DNA of 64,000 nt from positions 35,893 to 99,892 of the forward strand of contig CABUEI010000006.1 of the NCBI GenBank assembly GCA_902490585.1. Direction: 5' to 3'. Shown in pieces: positions 1-9,072 of this stretch. Numbering within the stretch: position 1 is the first letter of the stretch; every line of letters starts with the position of its first letter. This DNA comes from an uncultured Oscillospiraceae bacterium. Its GTDB lineage: Bacteria; Bacillota; Clostridia; Oscillospirales; Ruminococcaceae. The notes beneath the pieces are model-generated. The model was not told the DNA's origin. It ran no database searches and saw only the letters and a program-made list of their open reading frames with translations. Made by a program: the position numbers and the translations under genes.

Positions 1-1590
1 AACTCTGCGGCACTGTATGATATAAAGACCGACCTTGCAAAAGTCTATGACCTTGAACGTCTTATGACAAGAATTATCTACAAGGCGGCAAACGCAAAGG
101 ACGTAAAGGCACTGGGAGCTACCTGCAAGATACTCCCACAGCTGAAAAGTGACTTGTCACAGATAAGCACACAGCTGACAAAGAGCCTTGACAAGAAGAT
201 AAGTCCGCTTGACGATATTGCGGATTTAGTAGAAAGAGCGATCGCAGACGAACCGCCTGCACTTATGAAAGACGGCGGATACATAAAGAGCGGTTTCAAT
301 GAGGAACTTGACCGACTGAGAAGTATCACGGGCGGCGGTAAGGATCTGCTTGCTCAGATAGAACAGCAGGAAAAAGAAGCTACAGGCATAAAAAATCTGC
401 GTGTAGGCTATAACCGTGTGTTCGGTTATTATATAGAGGTATCTAAGGGCAATGTATCAATGGTACCCGACAGATATGTAAGAAAACAGACGCTCACAAA
501 CGGTGAGAGATATATCACCGATGAGCTTAAGAAGATAGAAAATGAGATACTCGGTGCTAACGATAAGATACTTGCGCTTGAAGCGGCGATATTTGCCGAG
601 GTGCGTGAATTTATCGCACAGCGGCTCGACCTTATACAGCAGACGGCGGAATCGGTTGCGGTGCTTGACGTACTGTGCAGTTATGCCGTTGTATCAATAG
701 AAAATAACTATTGCCGTCCGATGATGGCAAATGACAGCGTGATAGAAATCAAGGACGGAAGACACCCTGTTGTTGAGAAGATGGTAAATGAGATATTGTT
801 CACCCCGAACGATGTTTACCTCGATGTAAAGAACAACCGTCTTATGATAATCACAGGACCGAATATGTCGGGTAAATCGACCTTTATGCGACAGGTAGCC
901 GTGATCGTCCTTATGGCGCAGATAGGTTGCTTTGTCCCTGCAAGTTATGCAAGGCTCGGCGTTGTTGACAGGATATTCACCCGTGTCGGCGCAAGTGATG
1001 ATTTATCCGCAGGACAGTCAACCTTTATGGTAGAAATGACAGAGGTTGCGACTATCCTTAACGAAGCAACCAAAAACTCACTCGTTATCCTTGACGAGAT
1101 CGGCAGAGGTACGTCCACTTATGACGGCGTATCAATCGCCAAGGCAGTAGCCGAGTATATAAGTTCAAAGTCTATCGGTTGCAAGACGCTTTTCGCAACG
1201 CATTACCACGAGCTTATTTCGCTTGAAAATGAGCTTGAAGGTGTACGCAACTACAGCGTAAAAGTTAAGCGCAGCGGCGAGGATATAAAGTTCCTGCACA
1301 AGATTGTCGAGGGCGGCACGGACGACAGTTACGGTATAGAAGTCGCACGTCTTGCAGGACTTCCGAAGAAAGTCACCGATAGAGCAAAACAGCTTTTAGC
1401 CGAGCTTGAAAAATCACCGAAAATACAGCGTGAGCTCGAGCTGAGGGCCGAGGAAGAATCAGAAAGCCAGATAGACTTTGAAGCCACAGGCAGACAGAAC
1501 GTCATAACCGAGATAAAAAATCTCGATCTTGACGATATGACGCCGAGAGAGGCTTACGCAAAGCTCGAAGAGCTCAAAGCAATGTTATAA
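1..1590 (+). CDS. mutS: DNA mismatch repair protein MutS, 3' part
   Basis: The reading frame is open from base 1, so the gene begins upstream of the window; 529 C-terminal residues are present. MutS binds mismatches and signals to MutL using ATP. Seen here: the end of the lever domain (DLERLMTRI near the start), the clamp region, then the ABC-type ATPase with Walker A GPNMSGKST (fragment residue about 286) and Walker B VILDEIGRGTSTYDG (about 361), followed by the helix-turn-helix dimer end. It ends in TAA 19 bases before mutL, the usual pairing. No defect is visible in the part present. An ATG at 64 lies inside the gene and is not its start. Confidence 0.97.
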   Translation, partial: NSAALYDIKTDLAKVYDLERLMTRIIYKAANAKDVKALGATCKILPQLKSDLSQISTQLTKSLDKKISPLDDIADLVERAIADEPPALMKDGGYIKSGFNEELDRLRSITGGGKDLLAQIEQQEKEATGIKNLRVGYNRVFGYYIEVSKGNVSMVPDRYVRKQTLTNGERYITDELKKIENEILGANDKILALEAAIFAEVREFIAQRLDLIQQTAESVAVLDVLCSYAVVSIENNYCRPMMANDSVIEIKDGRHPVVEKMVNEILFTPNDVYLDVKNNRLMIITGPNMSGKSTFMRQVAVIVLMAQIGCFVPASYARLGVVDRIFTRVGASDDLSAGQSTFMVEMTEVATILNEATKNSLVILDEIGRGTSTYDGVSIAKAVAEYISSKSIGCKTLFATHYHELISLENELEGVRNYSVKVKRSGEDIKFLHKIVEGGTDDSYGIEVARLAGLPKKVTDRAKQLLAELEKSPKIQRELELRAEEESESQIDFEATGRQNVITEIKNLDLDDMTPREAYAKLEELKAML

Positions 1591-1609
1591 TTAAAGAAAA
1601 GGAAAATCA

Positions 1610-3670
1610 ATGCCCGAAATCAGACTGCTTGATAAAAGCGTAGCGGAACTTATTGCGGCAGGCGAGGTTATCGAACGCCCGTCATCCGTAATAAAGGAAC
1701 TTGTGGAAAATTCAATAGACGCAAGTGCACGGCATATCACCGTTGAGATAAAACACGGCGGTATCAGCTATATGCGTATAACGGACGACGGTTGCGGCAT
1801 AGCCTATGAGCAGATGCCGACAGCCTTTCTGCGCCATGCGACAAGCAAGATACGCACGGGGGACGATCTTACGGGCATAATGACAATGGGCTTCCGTGGA
1901 GAAGCGTTAGCGTCCGTTGCGGCAGTTGCAAAGATAGAAATGATGTCACGCAGAGCGGAAGATGAACTCGGCGGACGTTATGTTATAGAGGGCGGTGAAG
2001 AAAAAAAACACGAATCCTGCGGCTGTCCCGTGGGAACAACGATCGTTATAAAGGATCTTTTCTACAACACGCCTGCACGACTGAAATTCCTTAAAAAAGA
2101 TATATCCGAGGGTAATTTCATTTCGGCAACTGTAGACAGACTTGCACTGTCACACCCCGATATTTCGTTCAGATTTATAAGAGATAACAAGAGCGTCAGA
2201 ATGACCTCGGGCGACGGTTCACTCTTGTCGGCGGCAAAGGCGGTATTCGGCAGACAGTTTGGCGACAGCCTTATCCCCGTTGATTTTTCGCTGAACGGAA
2301 TTGATGTCAGCGGTTATGTTTCATCACCGCTTTTCTGCCGTAACAGCAGAAGTATGCAGACATTCTTTGTCAATACAAGATACATAAAGAGCACAACCTG
2401 CATGGCGGCGCTTGAAGAAGCTTACCGCAACAGTATGATGGTCGGAAAATTTCCTGCCTGCATACTGGATATAACACTTTCGCCCGAATCTGTCGATGTA
2501 AACGTACACCCTGCAAAGACCGAGATACGTTTTGCTTACGAAAAACCCGTATTCGATGCGGTGTATTTTGCGGTAAAGAACGCACTTGTAAACGCCACAG
2601 ACGACAGACGGCAGATAGAGCTTGAAAAGCCGAAAAAATATGATAATGCGGACGATTATTTCAAATGTAATCCCGAAATAATAAAGCGTGAACAGCAGAC
2701 GCTTGAGCATATCCCCGTAACGCTCCCGCTTGTAAATGACGAATACCCCGTTGAAAAGGCAAAGCCGGAAGAAACGCCTGTACCTGTAAAGGCTGAAAAG
2801 ATATACGGCGAAAATCCGATAAAGCCTGTTTCACTGCACAGCAGTCATTCGGAATATATTGCAAAACCAAGCGAATCCGTCAGCGATTCTGCCGATGATA
2901 TACCGCTCCCCGAAGAGCCGCATATCCCGTCATACAGAGCAGTTAGCAGTAACGTTGTTGTTACCGTTGACGATGATATGGATGATATCCATGCGGATAA
3001 TATTCCCGTTACTTTGCCTGCAAAAGATGTTATAAATGACGACGGATTCAGATTTATAAATGCAAAACCCGTGACGATTGAGAAAATATCTCAGCCCGAA
3101 CCCGAAAAAATAAATGTCCGTGTAATCGGCGAATTTTTAAAGACCTATATACTGTGCGAGGTCGGCGAAGAGCTTATTATAATCGACAAGCACGCCGCCC
3201 ATGAGCGAATAAGGTTTGAAAAGCTGAAAGAGGAGTTTATAACCACTTCACAGCTTCTTATCGACAAAACGGAATTAAAACTTTCGCCTGCCGAATACGA
3301 GGCACTGCACGAGTATTACGAATATGTGGAACAAAGCGGTATAGAGCTTGTTTTCTGCGATGACAGCACAGTGCAGATAACCGCAATGCCGTCTGTTGTA
3401 AAATGTTCACCGCAGGAAATAGTAGCCGATGTCGCACAACGGCTTATGAATACTGCCACCGACCAGAAAGGCGCTCTCTTTGACGATATGCTTCATACGA
3501 TGGCTTGCAAATCGGCGATAAAGGCGCACGATGATACGGATATTCTCGAATTGCAGGCGCTTGCCGACAGAGTGATGAATGACAGGACAATACGTTTTTG
3601 CCCGCACGGCAGGCCGGTTATGACCTCGCTTTCAAAATACAGGATAGAACGCTTCTTCAACAGGAGTTGA
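1610..3670 (+). CDS. mutL: DNA mismatch repair endonuclease MutL
   Basis: 686 residues, normal for Firmicute MutL. The N-terminal GHKL ATPase shows ELVENSIDA (about residue 29), DDGCGI (about 59) and GFRGEALAS (about 94). A poorly conserved acidic/Pro-rich linker spans about 340-500. The C-terminal domain has DKHAAHERIRFE (about 523), a variant with K for Q of the DQHA(X)2E(X)4E endonuclease motif, plus ACKSAIKAHDD and CPHGRP motifs, so it should be a metal-dependent nicking MutL as in bacteria without MutH. That activity is inferred from the family. It follows mutS and is 3 bases from miaA, so a mutS-mutL-miaA operon is likely. Confidence 0.97.
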   Translation: MPEIRLLDKSVAELIAAGEVIERPSSVIKELVENSIDASARHITVEIKHGGISYMRITDDGCGIAYEQMPTAFLRHATSKIRTGDDLTGIMTMGFRGEALASVAAVAKIEMMSRRAEDELGGRYVIEGGEEKKHESCGCPVGTTIVIKDLFYNTPARLKFLKKDISEGNFISATVDRLALSHPDISFRFIRDNKSVRMTSGDGSLLSAAKAVFGRQFGDSLIPVDFSLNGIDVSGYVSSPLFCRNSRSMQTFFVNTRYIKSTTCMAALEEAYRNSMMVGKFPACILDITLSPESVDVNVHPAKTEIRFAYEKPVFDAVYFAVKNALVNATDDRRQIELEKPKKYDNADDYFKCNPEIIKREQQTLEHIPVTLPLVNDEYPVEKAKPEETPVPVKAEKIYGENPIKPVSLHSSHSEYIAKPSESVSDSADDIPLPEEPHIPSYRAVSSNVVVTVDDDMDDIHADNIPVTLPAKDVINDDGFRFINAKPVTIEKISQPEPEKINVRVIGEFLKTYILCEVGEELIIIDKHAAHERIRFEKLKEEFITTSQLLIDKTELKLSPAEYEALHEYYEYVEQSGIELVFCDDSTVQITAMPSVVKCSPQEIVADVAQRLMNTATDQKGALFDDMLHTMACKSAIKAHDDTDILELQALADRVMNDRTIRFCPHGRPVMTSLSKYRIERFFNRS

Positions 3671-3673
3671 GTT

Positions 3674-4612
3674 ATGGATAAACAGTTTATCGTAGTGGTA
3701 TGCGGACCTACCGCATCGGGAAAGACTGCACTTTCGGTAGAGCTTGCGAAGCGCCTTGACGGCGAGATAATTTCAGCCGATTCAATGCAGATATACAAGG
3801 GTATGAATATAGCCACCGCAAAGCCGACCGAAGAGGAAAAGCAGGGCATACCGCATTACCTCATGGATTTTCTCGATCCGCACGACAGCTTTTCGGTTGC
3901 GGATTATGTAAAAGCGGCGCACAAAATAATCGCCGATATAGCGGCAAGAGGAAAGCTCCCGATAATAACGGGAGGTACGGGGCTTTATATAAATTCGCTT
4001 ATTGATAATCTTAACTTTGAGGAAACCGAGAGCGATTACAAATACCGTGACGAACTGCGTTTACTGGCACAGGAAAAAGGCAACGGATATCTTCTCGAAA
4101 TGCTCCGTGAAACAGACCCGGAAACAGCGGCAAAACTTCACGAGAACAATCTCAACAGGATAATAAGAGCACTTGAAGTCTACAGGACAACAGGCAAAAC
4201 CATGAGCGAGCAACAGCGTCTTTCAAAACTCACACCGTCACCGTACATTCCGTGTATGATACAGCTTGACTACGACAGAGAAACGCTGTACGAACGCATA
4301 AACAGACGTGTTGACATAATGCTTGCCGAGGGACTTATAGACGAGGCAAGGCAGTTTATGAATATTGACGATTATCCGACAGCGGCTCAGGCGATAGGCT
4401 ATAAGGAACTTATGCCGTATCTGAGAGGCGAAAGCGAGCTTGAACCTTGCGTAGAGCGGCTCAAACAGGAAACCAGAAAGTACGCAAAGCGCCAGCTTAC
4501 ATGGTTCCGCCGTGATAACAGAATTCACTATATCAAGGCTGACGGCGAAAAGAGCTTTTCGCAGATTGCAGATGAGGCGGTTGAAATAATTACTTTATTC
4601 AATAAGAAATGA
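3674..4612 (+). CDS. miaA: tRNA dimethylallyltransferase MiaA
   Basis: 312 residues, the family length. It transfers a dimethylallyl group to N6 of adenosine 37 in tRNAs reading UNN codons. The P-loop GPTASGKT is near residue 11, followed by the conserved DSMQIYKGMNIATAKP and later the GGTGLYI segment. The gene starts 3 bases after mutL stops, consistent with co-transcription; mutL-miaA-hfq is a common order, and here a toxin-like locus has been placed between miaA and hfq. Confidence 0.96.
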   Translation: MDKQFIVVVCGPTASGKTALSVELAKRLDGEIISADSMQIYKGMNIATAKPTEEEKQGIPHYLMDFLDPHDSFSVADYVKAAHKIIADIAARGKLPIITGGTGLYINSLIDNLNFEETESDYKYRDELRLLAQEKGNGYLLEMLRETDPETAAKLHENNLNRIIRALEVYRTTGKTMSEQQRLSKLTPSPYIPCMIQLDYDRETLYERINRRVDIMLAEGLIDEARQFMNIDDYPTAAQAIGYKELMPYLRGESELEPCVERLKQETRKYAKRQLTWFRRDNRIHYIKADGEKSFSQIADEAVEIITLFNKK

Positions 4613-4621
4613 GGTGTCTTA

Positions 4622-4828
4622 ATGTTAGCAGATAAAGATAAGCTGAACTTTGATGAGGAAATGGGCATTTCTGAAACTGAGGTTGATAAACGTTTTGTAA
4701 AAGCTATTGAAATAGCAAAAGAAATTTCACGTGCAAAAGGAAAGCCGACCTGCGAATATGATGTAGAGAAAAAAGCACCGTACCTGTTGTATCCGGACGG
4801 ACATAGAGAATATGATATAGGTAAATGA
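4622..4828 (+). CDS. Small acidic protein, possible antitoxin partner of zeta-like toxin
   Basis: 68 residues with a good ribosome binding site (GAGGTG) upstream. I do not recognise a named family. It is hydrophilic, with an N-terminal acidic helix-like part and a C-terminal YLLYPDGHREYDIGK stretch. Its TGA overlaps the ATG of the downstream zeta-toxin-like frame (ATGA), and this two-gene overlap is typical of toxin-antitoxin modules; that is the only reason for the antitoxin suggestion. The downstream toxin is broken, so the gene may be an orphan antitoxin. Confidence 0.6.
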   Translation: MLADKDKLNFDEEMGISETEVDKRFVKAIEIAKEISRAKGKPTCEYDVEKKAPYLLYPDGHREYDIGK

Positions 4829-5418
4829 GAATGAGCATAATAAAAGAACGCAAACCTATGATTATAGTATTTGCCGGACCGAATGGTTCCGGTAAATCAT
4901 CGGTAACTTCTCTTGCATAAATCGCAGGCGAGTATATAAATGCAGATGAAATTAAAAAAGCATTGCACTGTTCGGACATGGATGCTGCTGTAAAAGCTAC
5001 TGAGATTCGTTATGCTCTTCTTGAGGAAAACAAAGACTTTACATTTGAAACTGTACTTTCGACAAAGCGAAATCTTGAACTGCTTACAAAAGCAAAACAA
5101 AAAGGTTATTTTATTAAATGCTATTATATACTTACAACTTCAGCTGATATTAATGTAATGCGAGTTCGTCAGCGTTTTATGTCTGGAGGTCATAATGTTC
5201 CGGAGGATAAAGTCAGAAGTCGTTATGACAAGGCACTTGCATTGTTGCCGGAAGTTATAAAAGTGTGTGATATCTGCAACGTGTATGATAATACCGTTTC
5301 TCCTTTCAGAATATTCAGTAAGAAATTAGGAACGTATCGACTGTGGGAAAACAACTTCTGGAATAAGGGCAGAATATCTGATTTGACTAATCAGTATTCG
5401 TATGATAATCTGGAATGA
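4825..5418 (+). pseudogene. Zeta-toxin-like P-loop kinase, interrupted by an in-frame TAA
   Basis: Translation from ATG 4825 (overlapping the previous stop) gives an N-terminus with Walker A GPNGSGKSS, then TAA at 4918-4920, then the same frame continues to 5418 with INADEIKKAL, FETVLSTKRNLELLTKAKQ and a VRSRYDKALALLP segment typical of zeta-toxin/AAA_33 kinases of about 195 residues. No frameshift is needed: one codon is the only lesion. Known zeta toxins phosphorylate UDP-N-acetylglucosamine or related sugars. The residual downstream frame (ATG 4963) lacks the P-loop and should be inactive. It sits with a 68-residue upstream partner between miaA and hfq. Confidence 0.8.
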
Positions 5419-5483
5419 CACACCCTCCTGTCGAAAAAATCTTGTCAAACTATCATAAAGTTATGGAATTTTCCATCAATATG

Positions 5484-5492
5484 TGTTACAAT
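5484..5492 (+). promoter_or_regulatory. Extended -10 promoter of hfq
   Basis: TG-T-TACAAT lies about 105 bases before the hfq start, an extended -10 element. No good -35 is visible at the right distance (TGGAAT at best). It is the only promoter-like sequence between the broken toxin and hfq. Confidence 0.5.
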
Positions 5493-5595
5493 ATAAGTTA
5501 AGCTATCTGTAGCTGTGATTTATCACAAAAACAGTTATGATTTTATTTTATTTTATGTTCCGCCTCGGCGGAGAAAAAGAAAGGACGTAATCAAA

Positions 5596-5853
5596 ATGGC
5601 AAAGGAACTCAATTTACAGGACGTATTTTTAAATCAGGCGAGAAAAGAGAAGATACCTGTAACTATCTACATTACAAACGGCTTTCAGTTCAAGGGACTT
5701 GTAAGAGGTTTTGACAACTACACGGTTATTCTTGATACAGACGGAAAGCAGAACCTGATATACAAGCACGCAATATCGACAATAACACCTCTCAGAGCCG
5801 TATCTATCCTTGACGCATTCGACAAGGCAGACGGCGACGAAGTAAAAGAATAA
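5596..5853 (+). CDS. hfq: RNA chaperone Hfq
   Basis: 85 residues from ATG 5596, which has AAAGGA a suitable distance upstream; an in-frame ATG at 5536 would add an unconserved tail and is less likely. The Sm1 part ([35 protein letters not shown]) and the Sm2 motif YKHAISTI are intact. Hfq forms hexamers that bind small RNAs and A-rich or U-rich RNA. The acidic C-tail is short, as in Gram-positive Hfq. It ends 6 bases before the HlyD-like gene. Confidence 0.95.
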   Translation: MAKELNLQDVFLNQARKEKIPVTIYITNGFQFKGLVRGFDNYTVILDTDGKQNLIYKHAISTITPLRAVSILDAFDKADGDEVKE

Positions 5854-5859
5854 GGATAT

Positions 5860-7077
5860 ATGGACAGGACGTTAACAACCAAGCTTGTAACTGCGGTTCT
5901 TGCCGTATTCCTGCTTGTGACCATTGTCAGCCAGTTCTTTGTGGGAAGCGACCGTTCCTATAAAACCGAGGTTGCACTGAAGTACGATTCACAGGATACT
6001 ATCGAGTTTTACGGAGTGTTCGCAAGAAACGAACACGTTGTAACCCGAAAGGTGAACGGCATAATGCAGTATGAGCATGAGGACGGCTCAAAGGTCGGCA
6101 AGAACAGCGTTATCGCAAACACCTACAGTTCTGCGTCGGATATAACGCTGACTGCGGATATCAAAAAACTTCAGACAAGAATAGATACCCTTACAGACGC
6201 ACAGAGCCTTGTCGGTACCGACAACTCCCAGATCGAAGCATTCGACAAGCTGATAACCGAAAAGCACAGCAAGCTCATAGCGGCTATAAACAACGGCGAT
6301 TATACCGCCGTTTCACAGCTTAAATACGAAATGCTCAACCTGCAGAGCAAGCGTGACATGGTAAAGGGAAAGGTGAGCGATTACTCATCGGTAATTTCTT
6401 CGCTAAACTCAAAGATAAAAACGCTTGAGGGTCGTATCTCCGCATCGCCTGTACAGGTTCTTGCCGAAGAAACAGGCTACTTTGTAAGCAGTATAGACGG
6501 CTATGAAAGCAAGATAACTTACGACAATATCGACAGCATTACACCGTCACAGATTTCCGAAACGGTAAAGACACCGGAGCTCAAATCGGCATCAGGCGAC
6601 GTTATCGGCAAGATGATCGACGATTACAAGTGGAAGCTTGCGGCAACATTTACCGAGGGTCAGGCGGCTGTTCTCACGGAAAATACGCAGGTACGTCTGG
6701 TGCTTGGCGCAGACCAGTCGGAGATAACCGCAAAGGTCGAGAATATCGAGAAGTACGATAACGACTATGTGGCTGTATTCTCCGCAGATGATATAAACTC
6801 GGTTATCGCCTCATCAAGAGTAGGCAGGTTCAAACTGCTCGTGGACAGCTACAACGGTATACGCATAGCTTCGTCCGCTATCCATTTTGACAAGGAAAAC
6901 AACATCGGAGTCTATGTGAAAAAAGGCTCTCAGGCTTACTTCGTACAGGTAGACCGCATATATTCAAGCGAGGATTATGTCATTGTCCGTGATACTTCGG
7001 GACAACCGGGCTATCTGTCGCTTTACGATGATGTTATAGTTGAAGGGAAGGATCTTTATGACGGAAAGAATCTCTAA
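5860..7077 (+). CDS. HlyD-like membrane-anchored protein
   Basis: 405 residues. One N-terminal membrane segment (about residues 9-28) is followed by an extracytoplasmic region: a lipoyl-like half (ending GKNSVIANTYS), a coiled-coil hairpin of about residues 95-190 rich in K, E and S, then the second barrel half (EETGYFVSSIDGYES) and a C-terminal barrel. This is the layout of HlyD/RND adaptor proteins, but no exporter lies beside it. Homologous genes, as I recall, often precede yggS-sepF in Clostridia, so a role at the division site or envelope is possible; this is inference. It overlaps the RBS region of yggS by 20 bases. Confidence 0.7.
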   Translation: MDRTLTTKLVTAVLAVFLLVTIVSQFFVGSDRSYKTEVALKYDSQDTIEFYGVFARNEHVVTRKVNGIMQYEHEDGSKVGKNSVIANTYSSASDITLTADIKKLQTRIDTLTDAQSLVGTDNSQIEAFDKLITEKHSKLIAAINNGDYTAVSQLKYEMLNLQSKRDMVKGKVSDYSSVISSLNSKIKTLEGRISASPVQVLAEETGYFVSSIDGYESKITYDNIDSITPSQISETVKTPELKSASGDVIGKMIDDYKWKLAATFTEGQAAVLTENTQVRLVLGADQSEITAKVENIEKYDNDYVAVFSADDINSVIASSRVGRFKLLVDSYNGIRIASSAIHFDKENNIGVYVKKGSQAYFVQVDRIYSSEDYVIVRDTSGQPGYLSLYDDVIVEGKDLYDGKNL

Positions 7078-7783
7078 ATCCGCCGAAGAAACAACGCTTG
7101 AGGATATAAAACTGAATTACGAAGCGATATGCAGTGACATAGCCGAGGCTATGGATAAGGCAGGACGCAAGGACACGGTTCGCTTTATGGCAGTGACCAA
7201 AACGGTACCTTGTGAAAAGATAAATTACGCCGAAAGTCTCGGAATAAATCTGCTCGGTGAAAACAGAGTACAGGAATTTCTCGGAAAATACGAAAATTAT
7301 TCGGAAAATTCCGAAATTCACTTCATCGGGGGCTTGCAAAAAAACAAAGTAAAGTATATAATTGATAAGGTGAGTATGATTCATTCCGTGGACAGTGCGG
7401 AACTTGCAGCTGAAATCGACCGCAGAGCGTCACAGCACGGACTTAAAATGGACATACTTCTTGAAGTGAACATAGGCGGCGAAGAGTCAAAGAGCGGTGT
7501 TGCACCGACAGAGCTTATCGAAACGGCAAAAGCCGTATCTGAGCTTGAAAATGTAAGAATAAGAGGTCTTATGACAATTCCGCCGGCACATTGCGATGAA
7601 AAGTATTTTGCACTTATGCAGGAGCTTTTTGAGAATTCCAAGCAGAAATATTCGTTTCTGTCCGACATGGATACGCTGTCCATGGGTATGTCGGGAGATT
7701 ACGCATCAGCCGTAAAGTACGGCTCAACTATAGTCAGGATCGGCAGCGGTCTGTTCGGCTACAGAAATTATTCAAAAATATAA
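7058..7783 (+). CDS. Pyridoxal phosphate homeostasis protein YggS/YlmE
   Basis: 241 residues from ATG 7058, chosen because GAAGGGAAGGA lies just upstream; an in-frame TTG at 7040 is less likely. It is a fold-type III PLP-binding TIM barrel, with the PLP lysine in FMAVTKTVP (about residue 47) and the phosphate-binding end SMGMSGDYASAVKYGSTIVRIG. The family buffers free PLP and affects amino-acid metabolism. It is the first gene of the sepF-ylmH-divIVA division cluster and lies 17 bases before sepF. Confidence 0.95.
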   Translation: MTERISKSAEETTLEDIKLNYEAICSDIAEAMDKAGRKDTVRFMAVTKTVPCEKINYAESLGINLLGENRVQEFLGKYENYSENSEIHFIGGLQKNKVKYIIDKVSMIHSVDSAELAAEIDRRASQHGLKMDILLEVNIGGEESKSGVAPTELIETAKAVSELENVRIRGLMTIPPAHCDEKYFALMQELFENSKQKYSFLSDMDTLSMGMSGDYASAVKYGSTIVRIGSGLFGYRNYSKI

Positions 7784-7800
7784 AAACGGAGGAACAAACA

Positions 7801-8265
7801 ATGAGCGCATTTGACGGACTCAAGAATTCAATCAGAAGATGGGGCGGTTCAGACGAAGACGAGGGTTACACAAGCGAGCCCGAAACAGAGAAGGAAGAAG
7901 TGGAGGAAACACCCGTGCGCAGTTCATCACAGGCTTCAAACGCAAATAAGATTTATACATACAATGCAAGCACAACTCTGCACCTTGTTGTAAACAGACC
8001 CAAGAAGCTGTCCGACACAGCAGAGATTGCCGAGCTTTACAAGAACAAGACAACAGTTATCCTTATGCTCAACAACACAAATAAGGATATCGCAACCCGT
8101 ATCATCGACTTCTTAGGCGGTGTAAGCTACATCACAGGCGGCGAAATCAAGAGAATTGCCGATACCACTTATGTACTCGCTCCCTATAACGTTGATATTT
8201 CGGGCGAATTCATAGACGAGATAAGCAGCATTTCAGGCGAGGATATTTTCGACGACCTGGACTGA
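7801..8265 (+). CDS. sepF: Cell division protein SepF
   Basis: 154 residues, normal. SepF bundles and tethers FtsZ filaments to the membrane. The N-terminal amphipathic segment MSAFDGLKNSIRRWGGS is the membrane-targeting helix; an acidic linker follows (residues 18-45), then the globular domain with VILMLNNTNKDIATRIIDFL and YVLAPYNVDISGE. RBS CGGAGGAA is upstream. YlmG, often next, is absent; the broken ylmH follows directly. Confidence 0.95.
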   Translation: MSAFDGLKNSIRRWGGSDEDEGYTSEPETEKEEVEETPVRSSSQASNANKIYTYNASTTLHLVVNRPKKLSDTAEIAELYKNKTTVILMLNNTNKDIATRIIDFLGGVSYITGGEIKRIADTTYVLAPYNVDISGEFIDEISSISGEDIFDDLD

Positions 8266-8266
8266 T

Positions 8267-9049
8267 ATGACAGGTGAGCTTGTTAAAGAGATACAGAATG
8301 CGGCGAGGGATTGCCTTGACAAATCCCGTCCGTATTTCACCCGTTTTCTGTCCGAGAGCGAGCTTGCACAGGTAAAGTCTGTCGGTATGCCGAAAGGGCT
8401 TACTGTTTTGCTTTGCGGCGGTGCAGAAAACAAATAACCGCTCAGGTGCTGTATGGGTATTTTTCCGTCATACTATTTTGAGGATGGGATAACGCCCGAT
8501 GCGTCCGATGAAGATACAGCGGAAATGTTCCCGATAAAAGCGGTGACTTTTCATTTCAGAAAAGAAGACGCAATAACGCACAGAGATGTTCTCGGTTCGC
8601 TTATGGCGCTCGGCATAGAGCGTGACACTGTCGGGGATATATTCGTCACCGACGGTATGGCGGCTGTATTTGTCTATGAAAAGGTAGCACCGCTTATAGC
8701 GGACAGCATATCGAAGATAGGCAGAGTCGGAGTGAAAGTACAGACAGGTACACGGGCGGACTTTGCTTTACCGACTAGAGAATATGAAGAACTCAGGTTT
8801 TCGGTAGCGTCAATGCGACTTGACAATATCGTGAGGTGCGTTGCAGGCACGTCGAGAACAGGTGCCGTTGAAAAATACATTACACCACAGCTTGTTATGC
8901 TGAACGGTGCGGTATGTACCGATGTTTCAAAACAGCTGAGTGAGGGCGATATATTTTCCGTCAGAGGTAAGGGTAAGTTCATTTTGCACAGTATCGGAGA
9001 AACAGGCAGAAAAGGTAATATACATATTACAGTGAAAAAATACATTTAG
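8267..9049 (+). pseudogene. ylmH: YlmH-type S4-domain RNA-binding protein, interrupted by an in-frame TAA
   Basis: ATG 8267 begins a frame matching the YlmH N-terminus (YFTRFLSESELAQV, then LLCGGAEN) that meets TAA at 8435-8437. The same frame then continues through MGIFPSYYFEDG, the THRDVLGSLMALGI segment and a C-terminal S4 RNA-binding domain (LRLDNIVRCVAGTSR) to 9049. The stop lies in what should be the conserved GGxExAERxxxxFP stretch, which here also seems about two codons longer than in B. subtilis YlmH as I remember it. A new start at ATG 8453 could still make a 198-residue product with the S4 domain, but it has no clear RBS. Intact YlmH is reported to help rescue stalled ribosomes and sits in the division cluster. 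Confidence 0.8.
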
Positions 9050-9072
9050 AATACACTCAGGAGGGTTTTCCA

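Noticed and set aside
4825..9049. TAA read as sense in this genome (two genes broken by TAA)
   Set aside because: Many intact genes such as mutS, trpD and hfq end in TAA at the right place, so TAA is a normal stop; independent mutations explain it.
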